DNA of 64,000 nt from Nocardioides sp. ChNu-153 (GTDB taxonomy: Bacteria; Actinomycetota; Actinomycetes; Propionibacteriales; Nocardioidaceae). Shown piece by piece: positions 17,881 through 26,753 of the stretch. Location: NCBI RefSeq assembly GCF_030466625.1, contig NZ_JADEVT010000001.1:682001-746000 (forward strand), given 5' to 3'. A program made the translations under genes and the position numbers. Position 1 is the first letter of the stretch, and each line of letters starts with the position of its first letter. The notes beneath the pieces were generated by a model. That model was not told the DNA's origin, did no database searches, and worked only from the letters and a program-made list of their open reading frames with translations.

Positions 17881-20001
17881 GTGACGACGCCGACCGCCGA
17901 CCACGACCCGTTCCTCTGGCTCGAGGAGGTCACCGGCGACGACGCGCTGGCCTGGGTGGCCGAGCGCAACGCCGGCGCCGAGGCCACGCTGGGCGCCCTG
18001 CCCGGCTTCACCGCGACCCGCGACGCCGTGCTCGGTGTGCTCGACGCCGACGACCGCATCCCGCTCGTCGGCAAGGCGGGGGACTGGTACTACAACGTCT
18101 GGCGCGACGCCGCCCACGAGCGGGGGCTGTGGCGCCGCACGACGCTCGCGTCGTACCGCACCGACACCCCGGAGTGGGACGTCCTGCTCGACCTCGACGC
18201 GCTCGGCGAGGCCGAGGACGAGAAGTGGGTCTGGCACGGTGCCCAGGTGCTGCGCGTCGGCCCCCTGGCCCACCGCCGCGCACTCGTCACGCTGTCGCGC
18301 GGCGGCTCCGACGCCGACACCACCCGCGAGCTCGACCTCGACACCCGCACGTTCATCGCGCCCGAGGACGGCGGCTTCGTGCGGCCCGAGGGCAAGGGCG
18401 GCGTCGCGTGGGTCGACGCCGACACCCTCCTCGTCGCCACCGACACGGGCCCCGGCTCGCTCACCACCTCCGGCTACCCGCGGATCGCCCGCCGCTGGCG
18501 ACGCGGCACCCCGCTCGCCGACGCGCCCGTCGTGCACGAGGGCGCGGTCGACGACATGGCGGTGGGCGTCGGGTACGACGCGACGCCCGGCCACGAGCGC
18601 GCGTTCGTGCACCGGATGATGGGGTTCTACACCTCCGAGACCCACCTGCTGGGCGACGACGACACCCTGGTGCGCATCGACGTCCCCGACTCCGCCGAGC
18701 CCGCCGTGTGGCGCGAGCACCTCCTCGTCCACCTGCGCGAGGAGTGGACACCGGCGGCGGGCGGGCCGACGTACCCCAGCGGGTCCCTGCTGGTCGCCGA
18801 CCTCGACGCCTGGCTGGGGGGCGAGCGGGACCTGGTCGCGCTCTTCACCCCGACCGCCACGCGCTCCCTGGCCGGCTGGACCCGCACCCGCCACCGCCTC
18901 GTGCTCGTGCAGCTGGAGGACGTCGTGCACCGCGTCGAGGTGCTGACCCCGCCGACCGCACCGGGCGAGGCCTGGGAGCGCCACGACCTGGCGGGGCTCC
19001 CGCCGTACTCCTCCGTGGGCGTGCGCGCGGTCGACGCGACCGACGACGGCCCCGACGGCGACCTCGCGTGGCTCGACGTGAGCGGCTACCTGACGCCTCC
19101 CACCCTCGCGCTCGTCGACCTCGGCGCGAGCGGGGCGCCGGGGGAGCCCACCCCGCTCAAGGCGAGCCCGGCGCGCTTCGACGCCTCGACCCACACCGTC
19201 ACGCAGCGCTTCGCCACCTCCGACGACGGCACGCGGATCCCCTACTTCGTCGTCGCCCCGCACGCCGCGCTCGCCGGCGACGCGCCCGTCCCGACGGTCC
19301 TGTACGGCTACGGCGGGTTCGAGGTCTCGCTGACGCCCGGCTACTCCGGCGGGGTCGGGCGGGCGTGGCTGGCCCGCGGCGGCGCGTACGTCGTGGCGAA
19401 CATCCGCGGCGGCGGCGAGTACGGCCCCGCGTGGCACCAGGCGGCGCTGCGCGAGAACCGCCACCGCGCCTACGAGGACTTCGCAGCGGTGGCGCGCGAC
19501 CTCGTCGCCACCGGGCTCACCACCCGCGACCGGCTCGGCATCATGGGCGGCTCGAACGGCGGGCTGCTGGTCGGCAACGTGCTGGTGCGCTACCCCGACC
19601 TGGTCGCCGCCGTCGTCTGCACCGTGCCGCTGCTCGACATGCTGCGCTACCCGCACCTGCTGGCCGGCGCCTCCTGGATGGCCGAGTACGGCGACCCCGA
19701 CGACCCGGCGGACCGCCCGTTCGTCGAGCAGATCTCCGCCTACCACCGGGTGGCGGAGGGCACGACGTACCCGGCCGTGCTGCTCACCACCTCGACCCGC
19801 GACGACCGGGTGCACCCGGGCCACGCCCGCAAGACGGCGGCGCGGCTGGAGGAGGTGGGCGCGGACGTCACCTACTGGGAGAACGTCGAGGGCGGCCACG
19901 GCGGCGCGTCGACCAACGCGCAGGCGGCCACGAAGGCGGCGCTGGAGTGGGAGTTCCTGGCCGACCGGCTCGGTCTCGCGGGGGCACCCGAGCGCGGCTG
20001 A
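17881..20001 (+). CDS. S9A family prolyl oligopeptidase-like peptidase
   Basis: 706 residues, family length. N-terminal start DPFLWLEEV is typical, a seven-bladed beta-propeller fills about 70-420, and the alpha/beta-hydrolase domain follows. The nucleophile is Ser558 in GGSNGG; the acid and His are in TSTRDDRV and EGGHGG near 640 and 675. No signal peptide, so it is cytoplasmic. It should cleave short peptides after Pro or basic residues. Monocistronic: divergent promoter upstream, convergent gene downstream. Confidence 0.93.
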   Translation: MTTPTADHDPFLWLEEVTGDDALAWVAERNAGAEATLGALPGFTATRDAVLGVLDADDRIPLVGKAGDWYYNVWRDAAHERGLWRRTTLASYRTDTPEWDVLLDLDALGEAEDEKWVWHGAQVLRVGPLAHRRALVTLSRGGSDADTTRELDLDTRTFIAPEDGGFVRPEGKGGVAWVDADTLLVATDTGPGSLTTSGYPRIARRWRRGTPLADAPVVHEGAVDDMAVGVGYDATPGHERAFVHRMMGFYTSETHLLGDDDTLVRIDVPDSAEPAVWREHLLVHLREEWTPAAGGPTYPSGSLLVADLDAWLGGERDLVALFTPTATRSLAGWTRTRHRLVLVQLEDVVHRVEVLTPPTAPGEAWERHDLAGLPPYSSVGVRAVDATDDGPDGDLAWLDVSGYLTPPTLALVDLGASGAPGEPTPLKASPARFDASTHTVTQRFATSDDGTRIPYFVVAPHAALAGDAPVPTVLYGYGGFEVSLTPGYSGGVGRAWLARGGAYVVANIRGGGEYGPAWHQAALRENRHRAYEDFAAVARDLVATGLTTRDRLGIMGGSNGGLLVGNVLVRYPDLVAAVVCTVPLLDMLRYPHLLAGASWMAEYGDPDDPADRPFVEQISAYHRVAEGTTYPAVLLTTSTRDDRVHPGHARKTAARLEEVGADVTYWENVEGGHGGASTNAQAATKAALEWEFLADRLGLAGAPERG

Positions 20002-20031
20002 GGGCCGGGCGTGCTCGGGCGCGGGCGGACC

Positions 20032-20436
20032 TCAGGTGAGCTCGCGCAGCTCCGAGAGGCTGGTGCGGGTGGCCGCGCGCCACGCCTCGAGCTCGTCCTC
20101 GCCCGCCTCGGCCCACAGCTCGTGCAGCTCGGAGGCCTCGGTGCCGGCGAGCGCCCGCTCGCCCTGCCGCACCAGCCAGGCGAGCCGCTCGGGGGTCAGG
20201 AGGGCCGCGAAGGCCGTGAGGTCGAGGTCGGCGACCTCCTCCGACGGGTCGTGGGCCTCGAGCGCGACGAGGGCCAGCTCGACGAGCGCGACGGCGAACT
20301 CGCCGCCGTCGGCGTCGAGGTAGTCACCGTCGAACGCCCACTCGATGGCGTCGAAGGAGAACGTCCCGTCCTCGATCTCCCCGAGGAGGTCCGCCGCTCC
20401 GTCGTTGTCGAAGGGGCCCAGCCCCCAGGTGCCCAT
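20032..20436 (-). CDS. DUF4259 domain protein
   Basis: 134 residues. The start MGTWGLGPFDNDGAADLL is the hallmark of DUF4259, an acidic all-helical cytoplasmic family of unknown function. CAGAGT lies seven bases before the ATG on the minus strand (20444-20449), a CANNNT variant of the leaderless -10. Convergent with the S9 peptidase (30 bp apart). Confidence 0.9.
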   Translation of the reverse strand: MGTWGLGPFDNDGAADLLGEIEDGTFSFDAIEWAFDGDYLDADGGEFAVALVELALVALEAHDPSEEVADLDLTAFAALLTPERLAWLVRQGERALAGTEASELHELWAEAGEDELEAWRAATRTSLSELRELT

Positions 20437-20483
20437 GCGCGGAACTCTGGCACACGGCCGCCGTCCGGGTCACGCCCCGCGGT

Positions 20484-21953
20484 TCACACCTGCGGGTCGG
20501 GCCCGGCGCCGGGTTCCGCGAACCCCGGCAGCGACTCCTCGAGGATGCGGCGGAACGGCGCCTGCGCCTCGAGCTGGCACAGCACGCCGACGGCGGCGAG
20601 CCACGTGCGGTGGATGAGCAGGTACGACGGGGGCAGGTTGAGGCGCAGCCCCACCGCCGCGACGGGGTCGCGGGGGTCGCTCAGCCGCTCGTACTGCTCG
20701 CGCAGCCACTCCCGCGTGAAGCGGTAGTCGTCGACCATCGTCGGCTCCACGAACGGGGCGAGGAAGGTCAGCAGCAGGTCGGGGTCGACGCGGACCTTGT
20801 CGCGGATGAACCCCTCGGCGCGCAGGCCGGCCTCGAGCCCGTCGCGGTCGGAGCGGCCGGCTACGCGCAGCAGCCGCCCCATCGCCTCCGGCATGCCGCC
20901 CTCGGGCAGCCGCGCGACCGCGCCGAAGTCGAGCACGCCCAGGCGCCCGGGGGCGCCGTCGGCGGTGGGCAGCACCCGGAAGTTGCCCGGGTGCGGGTCG
21001 GCGTGGAGCAGGCCCGTGCGCCGCGGGCCGTCGAAGAGGAAGCGGGCGAACAGCTGGCCGTAGTGGTCCCGCTCCTCGGGGGTGCCGTCGGCGATCGTCC
21101 CGGCGATGGAGCCGGGGCTGTCGAGCCACTCGGTGACGAGCACCTTCTCGGTGTGGGCGACGACGTCGGGCACGACGTACTCGTCGTCGTCGCGGTACGC
21201 CGCCGCGAACGCCGCCTGCGCCTCCGCCTCCAGGCGGTAGTCGAGCTCCTCGGCCATCCGGTCCTGCAGCTCGGTGACGAGGGCGCGCACGTCGATGCCC
21301 GGCAGGAGCGGGGCGAGGGTCCGCGCCAGGCGGGAGAGCTGGCGCAGGTCGGAGGCGATGGCCTCCCCGGCACCCGGGTACTGCACCTTGACGGCGACCT
21401 CGCGCTCGGTGGCGGGGTCGTCGGGGTCGTCGCGCCAGCGACCGCGGTGCACCTGGCCGATGGACGCCGCGGCGGTGGGCCCGCCGTCGAACCACACGAG
21501 GTGGCGTCGCCACGCGATGCCCGCGGCGCCCAGCTCGGCGTCGAGCACCTCCCGCACCTGGTGGGTGGGCATCGGCGGGGCCGCGTCCTGCAGCCGCGTG
21601 AGCTCGGTGCGGTAGGCCGCCATCGACTCCTCCGGCAGCGCCGCCTCGAGCACGGACAGCATCTGGCCGAACTTCAGCGCCCCGCCCTTGAGCTGGCCCA
21701 GCGTGCGGAACACCTGCTCCGCGGTGCGCTGCTGGATCTCCGCGGTCACGAGCTCGGCGGGGCGACCACCGATGCGCTTGCCCAGGCCCACGGCGCTGCG
21801 GCCGGCGTACCCCAGCGGCAGCGCCGCGAGCCGGGCCGTGCGTGCGGCGGTGCGGCGCGGGAGGCCCCGGCGCCCGTCGCGCTGGACGGGGTCGGGGCTC
21901 TCGGGACGCTCGCCCCGGTCGCGGGGCTCGGGGGGCTGGCTCACGTCGTCCAT
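20484..21953 (-). CDS. AarF/UbiB (ABC1) atypical kinase
   Basis: 489 residues. Carries the UbiB/ADCK hallmarks: the KxGQ motif as LKFGQMLS near residue 95, the Ala-rich nucleotide loop AAASIGQVH near 162, the Lys of VAVKVQYPG near 188, the catalytic segment LLHADPHPGNF near 320 and the metal-binding VLDFGAV near 345. A disordered Arg/Pro-rich N-terminus of about 40 residues precedes. UbiB proteins support isoprenoid-quinone metabolism; in menaquinone-making actinomycetes the role is not defined. Ends 37 bases after msrA begins its own transcription unit, which lies upstream on the same strand. Confidence 0.93.
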   Translation of the reverse strand: MDDVSQPPEPRDRGERPESPDPVQRDGRRGLPRRTAARTARLAALPLGYAGRSAVGLGKRIGGRPAELVTAEIQQRTAEQVFRTLGQLKGGALKFGQMLSVLEAALPEESMAAYRTELTRLQDAAPPMPTHQVREVLDAELGAAGIAWRRHLVWFDGGPTAAASIGQVHRGRWRDDPDDPATEREVAVKVQYPGAGEAIASDLRQLSRLARTLAPLLPGIDVRALVTELQDRMAEELDYRLEAEAQAAFAAAYRDDDEYVVPDVVAHTEKVLVTEWLDSPGSIAGTIADGTPEERDHYGQLFARFLFDGPRRTGLLHADPHPGNFRVLPTADGAPGRLGVLDFGAVARLPEGGMPEAMGRLLRVAGRSDRDGLEAGLRAEGFIRDKVRVDPDLLLTFLAPFVEPTMVDDYRFTREWLREQYERLSDPRDPVAAVGLRLNLPPSYLLIHRTWLAAVGVLCQLEAQAPFRRILEESLPGFAEPGAGPDPQV

Positions 21954-21989
21954 CGTCCCCCACGACCGGTCACGGGCCCGGGACCCGCG

Positions 21990-22634
21990 TCAGGCCGTCG
22001 CCGGGAACCGCACGCCGGTGTTGGCGTGGCAGCGGTAGCCGAACGGGTTCTTCGCCAGGTACTGCTGGTGGGCGGGCTCGGCGTAGTAGTACTCCGCGGC
22101 GGGCGCGATCTCGGTGGTCACGTCGCCGAGGCGCTGGCGGCGCAGCTCCGCGGCGTACACCTCGGTCAGCTCGCGCGCGGTGGCCTCCTGCTCGGGGGTG
22201 GTGAAGTAGATCGCCGAGCGGTACTGCGTGCCCACGTCGTTGCCCTGCCGCATGCCCTGCGTCGGGTCGTGGACCTCGAAGAACGCCTTCACCAGGTCGG
22301 CGTAGGAGATCCGGGCGGGGTCGAACACGATCCGGACGGCCTCGGTGTGGCCGGTGCGGCCGGAGCAGACCTCCTCGTACGACGGGTGCGGCGTGTGCCC
22401 ACCGGCGTACCCGACCGACGTGGAGAAGACGCCGTCCTTGCCCCAGTAGACCTCCTCGGCGCCCCAGAAGCAGCCGAGGCCGAAGATCGCGACCTCGAGA
22501 CCGTCGGGGACGTCGTCGGTGACGACCGGGGTGCCCAGCACGACGTGCTCGCCGAGGGTGAACCAGGGCTCGCTGCGCCCCTTCAGCGCCTCGTCGGCGG
22601 TGGGCAGGGTGCTCTTGCTGCGGGATCCGAACAC
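21990..22634 (-). CDS. msrA: peptide-methionine (S)-S-oxide reductase MsrA
   Basis: 214 residues. I choose GTG ending at 22634 (product begins MFGSRSK): GGAGG lies five bases before it, and related actinobacterial MsrA proteins start with MFG; a longer TTG start at 22646 would swallow that site. Catalytic Cys55 in GCFWG; conserved GYAGG and HTEAV, GNDVGTQYRS segments follow. Reduces S-epimers of methionine sulfoxide, using thioredoxin or mycoredoxin-type partners. A SigR-like promoter precedes it. Confidence 0.95.
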   Translation of the reverse strand: MFGSRSKSTLPTADEALKGRSEPWFTLGEHVVLGTPVVTDDVPDGLEVAIFGLGCFWGAEEVYWGKDGVFSTSVGYAGGHTPHPSYEEVCSGRTGHTEAVRIVFDPARISYADLVKAFFEVHDPTQGMRQGNDVGTQYRSAIYFTTPEQEATARELTEVYAAELRRQRLGDVTTEIAPAAEYYYAEPAHQQYLAKNPFGYRCHANTGVRFPATA

Positions 22635-22676
22635 GGGGTCCTCCAAGTGGTCTCGACGTCGTCGTCCATGGTGCCC

Positions 22677-22702
22677 AACACCGCGCGGGCCCCGAGCCTT
22701 CC
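22677..22702 (-). promoter_or_regulatory. ECF (SigR/SigH-type) promoter of msrA
   Basis: On the minus strand: GGAAG (22702-22698), 18 bases, GTT (22679-22677). One mismatch from the SigR consensus GGAAT-N18-GTT. Predicted start near 22670, leaving a short leader that includes the GGAGG before the GTG. msrA is a known member of SigR/SigH regulons in actinomycetes. Confidence 0.55.
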
Positions 22703-22710
22703 CGCCCGCG

Positions 22711-22716
22711 TAGGCT
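22711..22716 (+). promoter_or_regulatory. leaderless -10, metB
   Basis: TAGGCT, seven bases before the GTG at 22724. It lies within 10 bp of the -35 element of the divergent msrA promoter, so the two could compete. Confidence 0.5.
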
Positions 22717-22723
22717 CGCCGGG

Positions 22724-23917
22724 GTGAGCAGCGAGCAGACCCCGCAGGGGCACGGCCAGCAGGGCAAGCACGGCTTCGAGACGCGCGCGATCCACGCGGG
22801 CTACGAGCCCGACCCGACGACGGGGGCGGTCATCCCGCCGATCTACGCCACGTCGACCTACAAGCAGGACGGCGTCGGCGGCATGCGGGGCGGCTACGAG
22901 TACAGCCGCTCGGGCAACCCGACGCGCACCGCGCTCGAGGCGAACATCGCGGCGCTGGAGGAGGGCGAGCGCGGCTTCGCGTTCGCCTCCGGCCTCGCCG
23001 CGGAGGACACCCTCATCCGGGCGCTCACCCGCCCCGGGGACCACGTCGTCATCCCCGACGACGCGTACGGCGGCACCTACCGCCTCGTCGACAAGGTCGC
23101 CCGGCCGTGGGGCCTCGAGCACACCCCGGCGCCCGTCGCGGACGTCGACGCCGTGCGCGCCGCGATCCGTCCCGGCACCACGAAGCTCGTGTGGGTCGAG
23201 ACGCCCACCAACCCGCTGCTGACCATCGGCGACATCGAGGCCCTCGCGGGCGTCGCCCACGACGCGGGCGCGCTGCTCGTCGTCGACAACACCTTCGCCT
23301 CGTCCTACCTGCAGCAGCCGCTGACGCTGGGCGCCGACGTCGTGGTGCACTCGACGACGAAGTACGCCGGCGGCCACTCCGACGTGGTCGGCGGCGCGCT
23401 CGTCGTGCGCGACCTCGAGGTCGCCGAGCAGCTCGCCTTCTTCCAGAACTCCATCGGCGGCGTCGCCGGGCCGTTCGACTCCTGGCTGGTGCTGCGCGGC
23501 CTGCGCACCCTCGCGCTGCGCATGGAGCGGCACTGCGACAACGCCGAGCTCGTCGCGGCCCACCTCGACGCCCACCCGGCGGTCGAGCAGGTCATCTACC
23601 CGGGCCTGGAGTCGCACCCCGGCCACGCGGTCGCCGCGCGGCAGATGCGCCGCTTCGGCGGGATCGTGTCGTTCCGCCTGAAGGCCGGCGAGCAGGCGGC
23701 GCTGGACCTGTGCGCCGCGACCGAGCTGTTCACCCTCGGGGAGTCGCTGGGCGGGGTGGAGTCGCTGATCGAGCACCCGGGCCGCATGACGCACGCCTCG
23801 GTCGCCGGCACGGACCTCGAGGTGCCGGGGGACCTCGTGCGGCTCAGCGTCGGCATCGAGACCGGCGCCGACCTCGTCGCCGACCTCGACGAGGCCCTGG
23901 CCCGCACCACCCGGTGA
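22724..23917 (+). CDS. metB: cystathionine gamma-synthase
   Basis: 397 residues, the family length. Fold-type I Cys/Met-metabolism PLP enzyme: the Schiff-base Lys is near residue 213 in [19 protein letters not shown] near 66 and the C-terminal SVGIET with [11 protein letters not shown] are diagnostic. It joins an activated homoserine to cysteine giving cystathionine; gamma-lyase activity cannot be excluded from sequence. With cbs in the same window it indicates two-way transsulfuration. The next gene starts ten bases on. Confidence 0.95.
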   Translation: MSSEQTPQGHGQQGKHGFETRAIHAGYEPDPTTGAVIPPIYATSTYKQDGVGGMRGGYEYSRSGNPTRTALEANIAALEEGERGFAFASGLAAEDTLIRALTRPGDHVVIPDDAYGGTYRLVDKVARPWGLEHTPAPVADVDAVRAAIRPGTTKLVWVETPTNPLLTIGDIEALAGVAHDAGALLVVDNTFASSYLQQPLTLGADVVVHSTTKYAGGHSDVVGGALVVRDLEVAEQLAFFQNSIGGVAGPFDSWLVLRGLRTLALRMERHCDNAELVAAHLDAHPAVEQVIYPGLESHPGHAVAARQMRRFGGIVSFRLKAGEQAALDLCAATELFTLGESLGGVESLIEHPGRMTHASVAGTDLEVPGDLVRLSVGIETGADLVADLDEALARTTR

Positions 23918-23927
23918 GGCCGCGTCC

Positions 23928-25322
23928 GTGAGGCTCGCGGTCTGCGCCGACCTGGGCTCGACCTGGACCAAGGCGCTGCTCGTCGGACTCGAGGGTCCCG
24001 ACACGGGGCGGGTGCTGGCCACGGCCGCGCACCCGACCACGCTTCCCGGGCCGACCGGCCCCGAGGCCGACCTCCTCGACGGGTACGACGCCTGCCTCGC
24101 CGCCCTGCTCGCCGCACGTCCCGACGCCCGCGTCGCGCTGGGCGAGGGACGGCTCGAGCAGCACGCGTGCTCGTCGGCCGGGGGAGGGCTGCGGATCGCG
24201 GTCGTCGGCAACGAGGCGCTGGTGACGGCCGAGACCGGGCGCCGCGTGGCCCTGTCCAGCGGCGGCCGGGTCGTCGCGGTGCACGCGCTGGCCGACGCAC
24301 CGGGCCTTGCGGGCGGGCCCGACGTCGCGCCCGCGCTCGCGGCGCGGCCCGACGTCGTGCTGCTCGTCGGCGGCACCGACGGCGGCAACCCCGAGCCGCT
24401 GGTCGCCGGGGCCACGGCGCTCGTCGCGGGCGGCTGGCGGGGCCCCGTCGTCGTGGCCGGGGACGTCGCCGCACAGCCCGCCGCCGCCGCGGTGCTGGCC
24501 GCGGCCGGCGTGCCGCTGCGCACCGCCGCCAACGTGGTGCCGCGCATCGGCGAGCTGGCCCCGGCGGGGGCACGCGCCGCCGTGCGCGAGCTGTTCCTGG
24601 CCCACGTCATCGGGGGCAAGGAGCTGTCGCGCCGGCCGGGTCTGGGCGAGCTGCTGCGCGGCGCCACCCCCGACGTCGTGCTGTCCGGCGTGGAGGTGCT
24701 GGCCGCCGTGCACGGCGACGTCGTCGTGGTCGACGTCGGCGGCGCGACCACCGACGTCTACTCCGTCGTCGAGCCCGACCCCGAGGCCGCCGGGCGCGAC
24801 GTCGTCGCCACCACCCGCGCGACCCGCACGGTCGAGGCCGACCTGGGCGTGCGGTGGTCCGCCGCCGGGGTCGTCGAGGCCGCCGGGCTGGACGACCCCG
24901 CGCTCGAGGCGGCGGCAGCCCGCCGTACCGCCGAGCCGGGGCTCGTCGCCACCACCCCCCAGGAGCGGGCCGAGGACCTCGCCCTGGCCCGCGCCGCGGT
25001 CGTCACGGCCGCCCGTCGGCACGCCGGGCGGGCCCGGGCCGCCGAGCCGGGCCCGCGGGGCGGCACCGACCTGCGCGCCGTCGACCTGCTCGTCGGCTCC
25101 GGCGGGGTGCTCCGCCACGCCCCCGCGGACGCCGCGGCCGGCCTGCTGGCCGCGGCCACTGCGGCGGGTACGGCGGACCCCACCGCCTGGCGGCTGCCGC
25201 GGGCGCCGCGCGTCGCGGTCGACACGGCGTACGTGCTGGCTGCCGCCGGGCTGCTGGCCGCCGACCACCCGGCCGCGGCGCGCGCGCTGGTCACCGCCCT
25301 GACCGGGGGTGCCGCTCGGTAA
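23928..25322 (+). CDS. glutamate mutase L (MutL/GlmL) ASKHA-fold protein, orphan
   Basis: 464 residues from GTG. N-terminal [11 protein letters not shown] is the ASKHA phosphate-1 motif; [12 protein letters not shown] near 270 is the second phosphate loop; the central [11 protein letters not shown] and the C-terminal [12 protein letters not shown] segments match the GlmL family. GlmL is thought to be a chaperone/reactivase of B12-dependent glutamate mutase (GlmS/GlmE), yet no mutase subunit gene is in this window. Either the client is elsewhere or the protein serves another B12 mutase. Its TAA stop is also part of the next gene's -10. Confidence 0.88.
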   Translation: MRLAVCADLGSTWTKALLVGLEGPDTGRVLATAAHPTTLPGPTGPEADLLDGYDACLAALLAARPDARVALGEGRLEQHACSSAGGGLRIAVVGNEALVTAETGRRVALSSGGRVVAVHALADAPGLAGGPDVAPALAARPDVVLLVGGTDGGNPEPLVAGATALVAGGWRGPVVVAGDVAAQPAAAAVLAAAGVPLRTAANVVPRIGELAPAGARAAVRELFLAHVIGGKELSRRPGLGELLRGATPDVVLSGVEVLAAVHGDVVVVDVGGATTDVYSVVEPDPEAAGRDVVATTRATRTVEADLGVRWSAAGVVEAAGLDDPALEAAAARRTAEPGLVATTPQERAEDLALARAAVVTAARRHAGRARAAEPGPRGGTDLRAVDLLVGSGGVLRHAPADAAAGLLAAATAAGTADPTAWRLPRAPRVAVDTAYVLAAAGLLAADHPAAARALVTALTGGAAR

Positions 25323-25325
25323 CGT
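25320..25325 (+). promoter_or_regulatory. leaderless -10 overlapping a stop codon
   Basis: TAACGT six bases before GTG 25332. Its first three bases are the TAA stop of the upstream gene. Confidence 0.5.
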
Positions 25326-25331
25326 GGCGCC

Positions 25332-26753
25332 GTGGACGCGGACAGGAAGGGGCCCGAGGGCTCGGGCCCGGGGGACGACCCCGTCGAGACGGGGGAGCTC
25401 CGCCGGCGCCTCGCGACGCTCGTGGCGCGCCGCGGCCGCGACGCCGACGACGGCACGGACGAGGACCGCGAGGAGGAGCGGGAGCGTGACCGCCTCGTCC
25501 AGCAGGTCGTGACGCAGTGGGCCATCGCCCGCGCCGAGCGCCGCCCCGTCGGCGCCGAGCCCCTCCCGATCCAGGGCGGCCGGTCGAACCTGGCCCGGGC
25601 GCAGGTGCCGTGGGGCCTCGACCTCGCGGCGGCGTGGGCGTGGCGCTTCCTCGTCATCGTCGCCGCCGGCGCCGTCCTGGTCTGGGCGTTCTGGCACGTC
25701 CGGGTGGTCACGCTGCCGCTGCTCATCGCCCTGCTCATCACGGCGCTCGGCAACCCGGTGGTGCGCCTCGGTCGCCGGCTGCGGGTGCCGCCCGCGCTGT
25801 CGGCCGCCGTCGTCGTCGTCGGCGGCATCGGCTTCGTCGCGCTGCTCCTCACCTTCGTGAGCCAGCAGGTGGTGGACGGCATGTCCGACCTGGCGGACCA
25901 GGTGGTCGTCGGCCTCGACGAGGTCCGCACCTGGCTGAAGGACGGCCCGCTCAACGCGAGCGACTCGCAGATCGACGGCTACATCCAGGAGGCGCAGGGC
26001 TACATCACGGAGGCCGGGCAGGACCAGCAGCTCGTGCGCCAGGTGACCGAGGTGGGCACGACGCTGACCCACATCTTCGCCGGCTTCTTCATCGTGCTCT
26101 TCGCGTCGTTCTTCTTCCTCGCCGACGGTGCCCGCATCTGGTCGTGGTGCGTGCGCCTCGCCCCCAAGGCGGCCCGTGAGCAGATCGACGGCTCGGGTCG
26201 GGTGGCCTGGGTGTCGCTGACGCAGTTCATGCGCGCCACCGTCATCGTCGCGCTCGCCGACGCCATCGGCATCATGATCGTCGCGGCCGTGCTCGACGTC
26301 CCGCTCGTGGCGGCGATCGGCGTCCTCGTCTTCATCGGCGCCTTCGTTCCGATGATCGGCGCCACCGTCGCGGGCTCGGTGGCCGTGCTCGTCGCGCTCG
26401 TCGCCCAGGGGCCGCTCACCGCCCTGCTCATGCTCGGCGGCGTCATCCTGGTCCAGCAGATCGAGGGCCACATCCTGCAGCCGTTCCTCATGGGCCGGTT
26501 CGTGTCCGTGCACCCGCTGGGCGTCATCATCGCGATCGGCGTCGGTGTGCTCGTCGCCGGCATCGCGGGCGCCCTCATCGCCGTGCCCCTGGCCGCCGCG
26601 GTCAACGCCGTCGTGCTCCACCTGGCCGACGAGACGGCCGCACCACCCCCCGCCGACGAGCGCGACATGGGGGAGGACCTGGCGGAGGACCCGGGCAACG
26701 TCGGCGACTTCGAGGCCGTGGGCGGGCACCCCGACGACGAGCCGGACCGGTGA
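25332..26753 (+). CDS. AI-2E family transporter (PerM/YdiK type)
   Basis: 473 residues from GTG. A charged N-terminus of about 100 residues precedes about eight hydrophobic helices; the PF01594 signature is seen in the paired helices around 120-180 (LITALGNPVVRLGRRL), a periplasmic helical segment about 180-245, and the C-terminal FIGAFVPMIGATVAG with VQQIEGHILQP. Some members export autoinducer-2 or act as Na/H antiporters; the substrate here is unknown. The threonine ammonia-lyase gene starts within its stop (GTGA). Confidence 0.92.
   Translation: MDADRKGPEGSGPGDDPVETGELRRRLATLVARRGRDADDGTDEDREEERERDRLVQQVVTQWAIARAERRPVGAEPLPIQGGRSNLARAQVPWGLDLAAAWAWRFLVIVAAGAVLVWAFWHVRVVTLPLLIALLITALGNPVVRLGRRLRVPPALSAAVVVVGGIGFVALLLTFVSQQVVDGMSDLADQVVVGLDEVRTWLKDGPLNASDSQIDGYIQEAQGYITEAGQDQQLVRQVTEVGTTLTHIFAGFFIVLFASFFFLADGARIWSWCVRLAPKAAREQIDGSGRVAWVSLTQFMRATVIVALADAIGIMIVAAVLDVPLVAAIGVLVFIGAFVPMIGATVAGSVAVLVALVAQGPLTALLMLGGVILVQQIEGHILQPFLMGRFVSVHPLGVIIAIGVGVLVAGIAGALIAVPLAAAVNAVVLHLADETAAPPPADERDMGEDLAEDPGNVGDFEAVGGHPDDEPDR

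Noticed and set aside
22635-22646. TTG start for msrA
   Set aside because: The GTG at 22634 has GGAGG five bases upstream and gives the usual MFG start.
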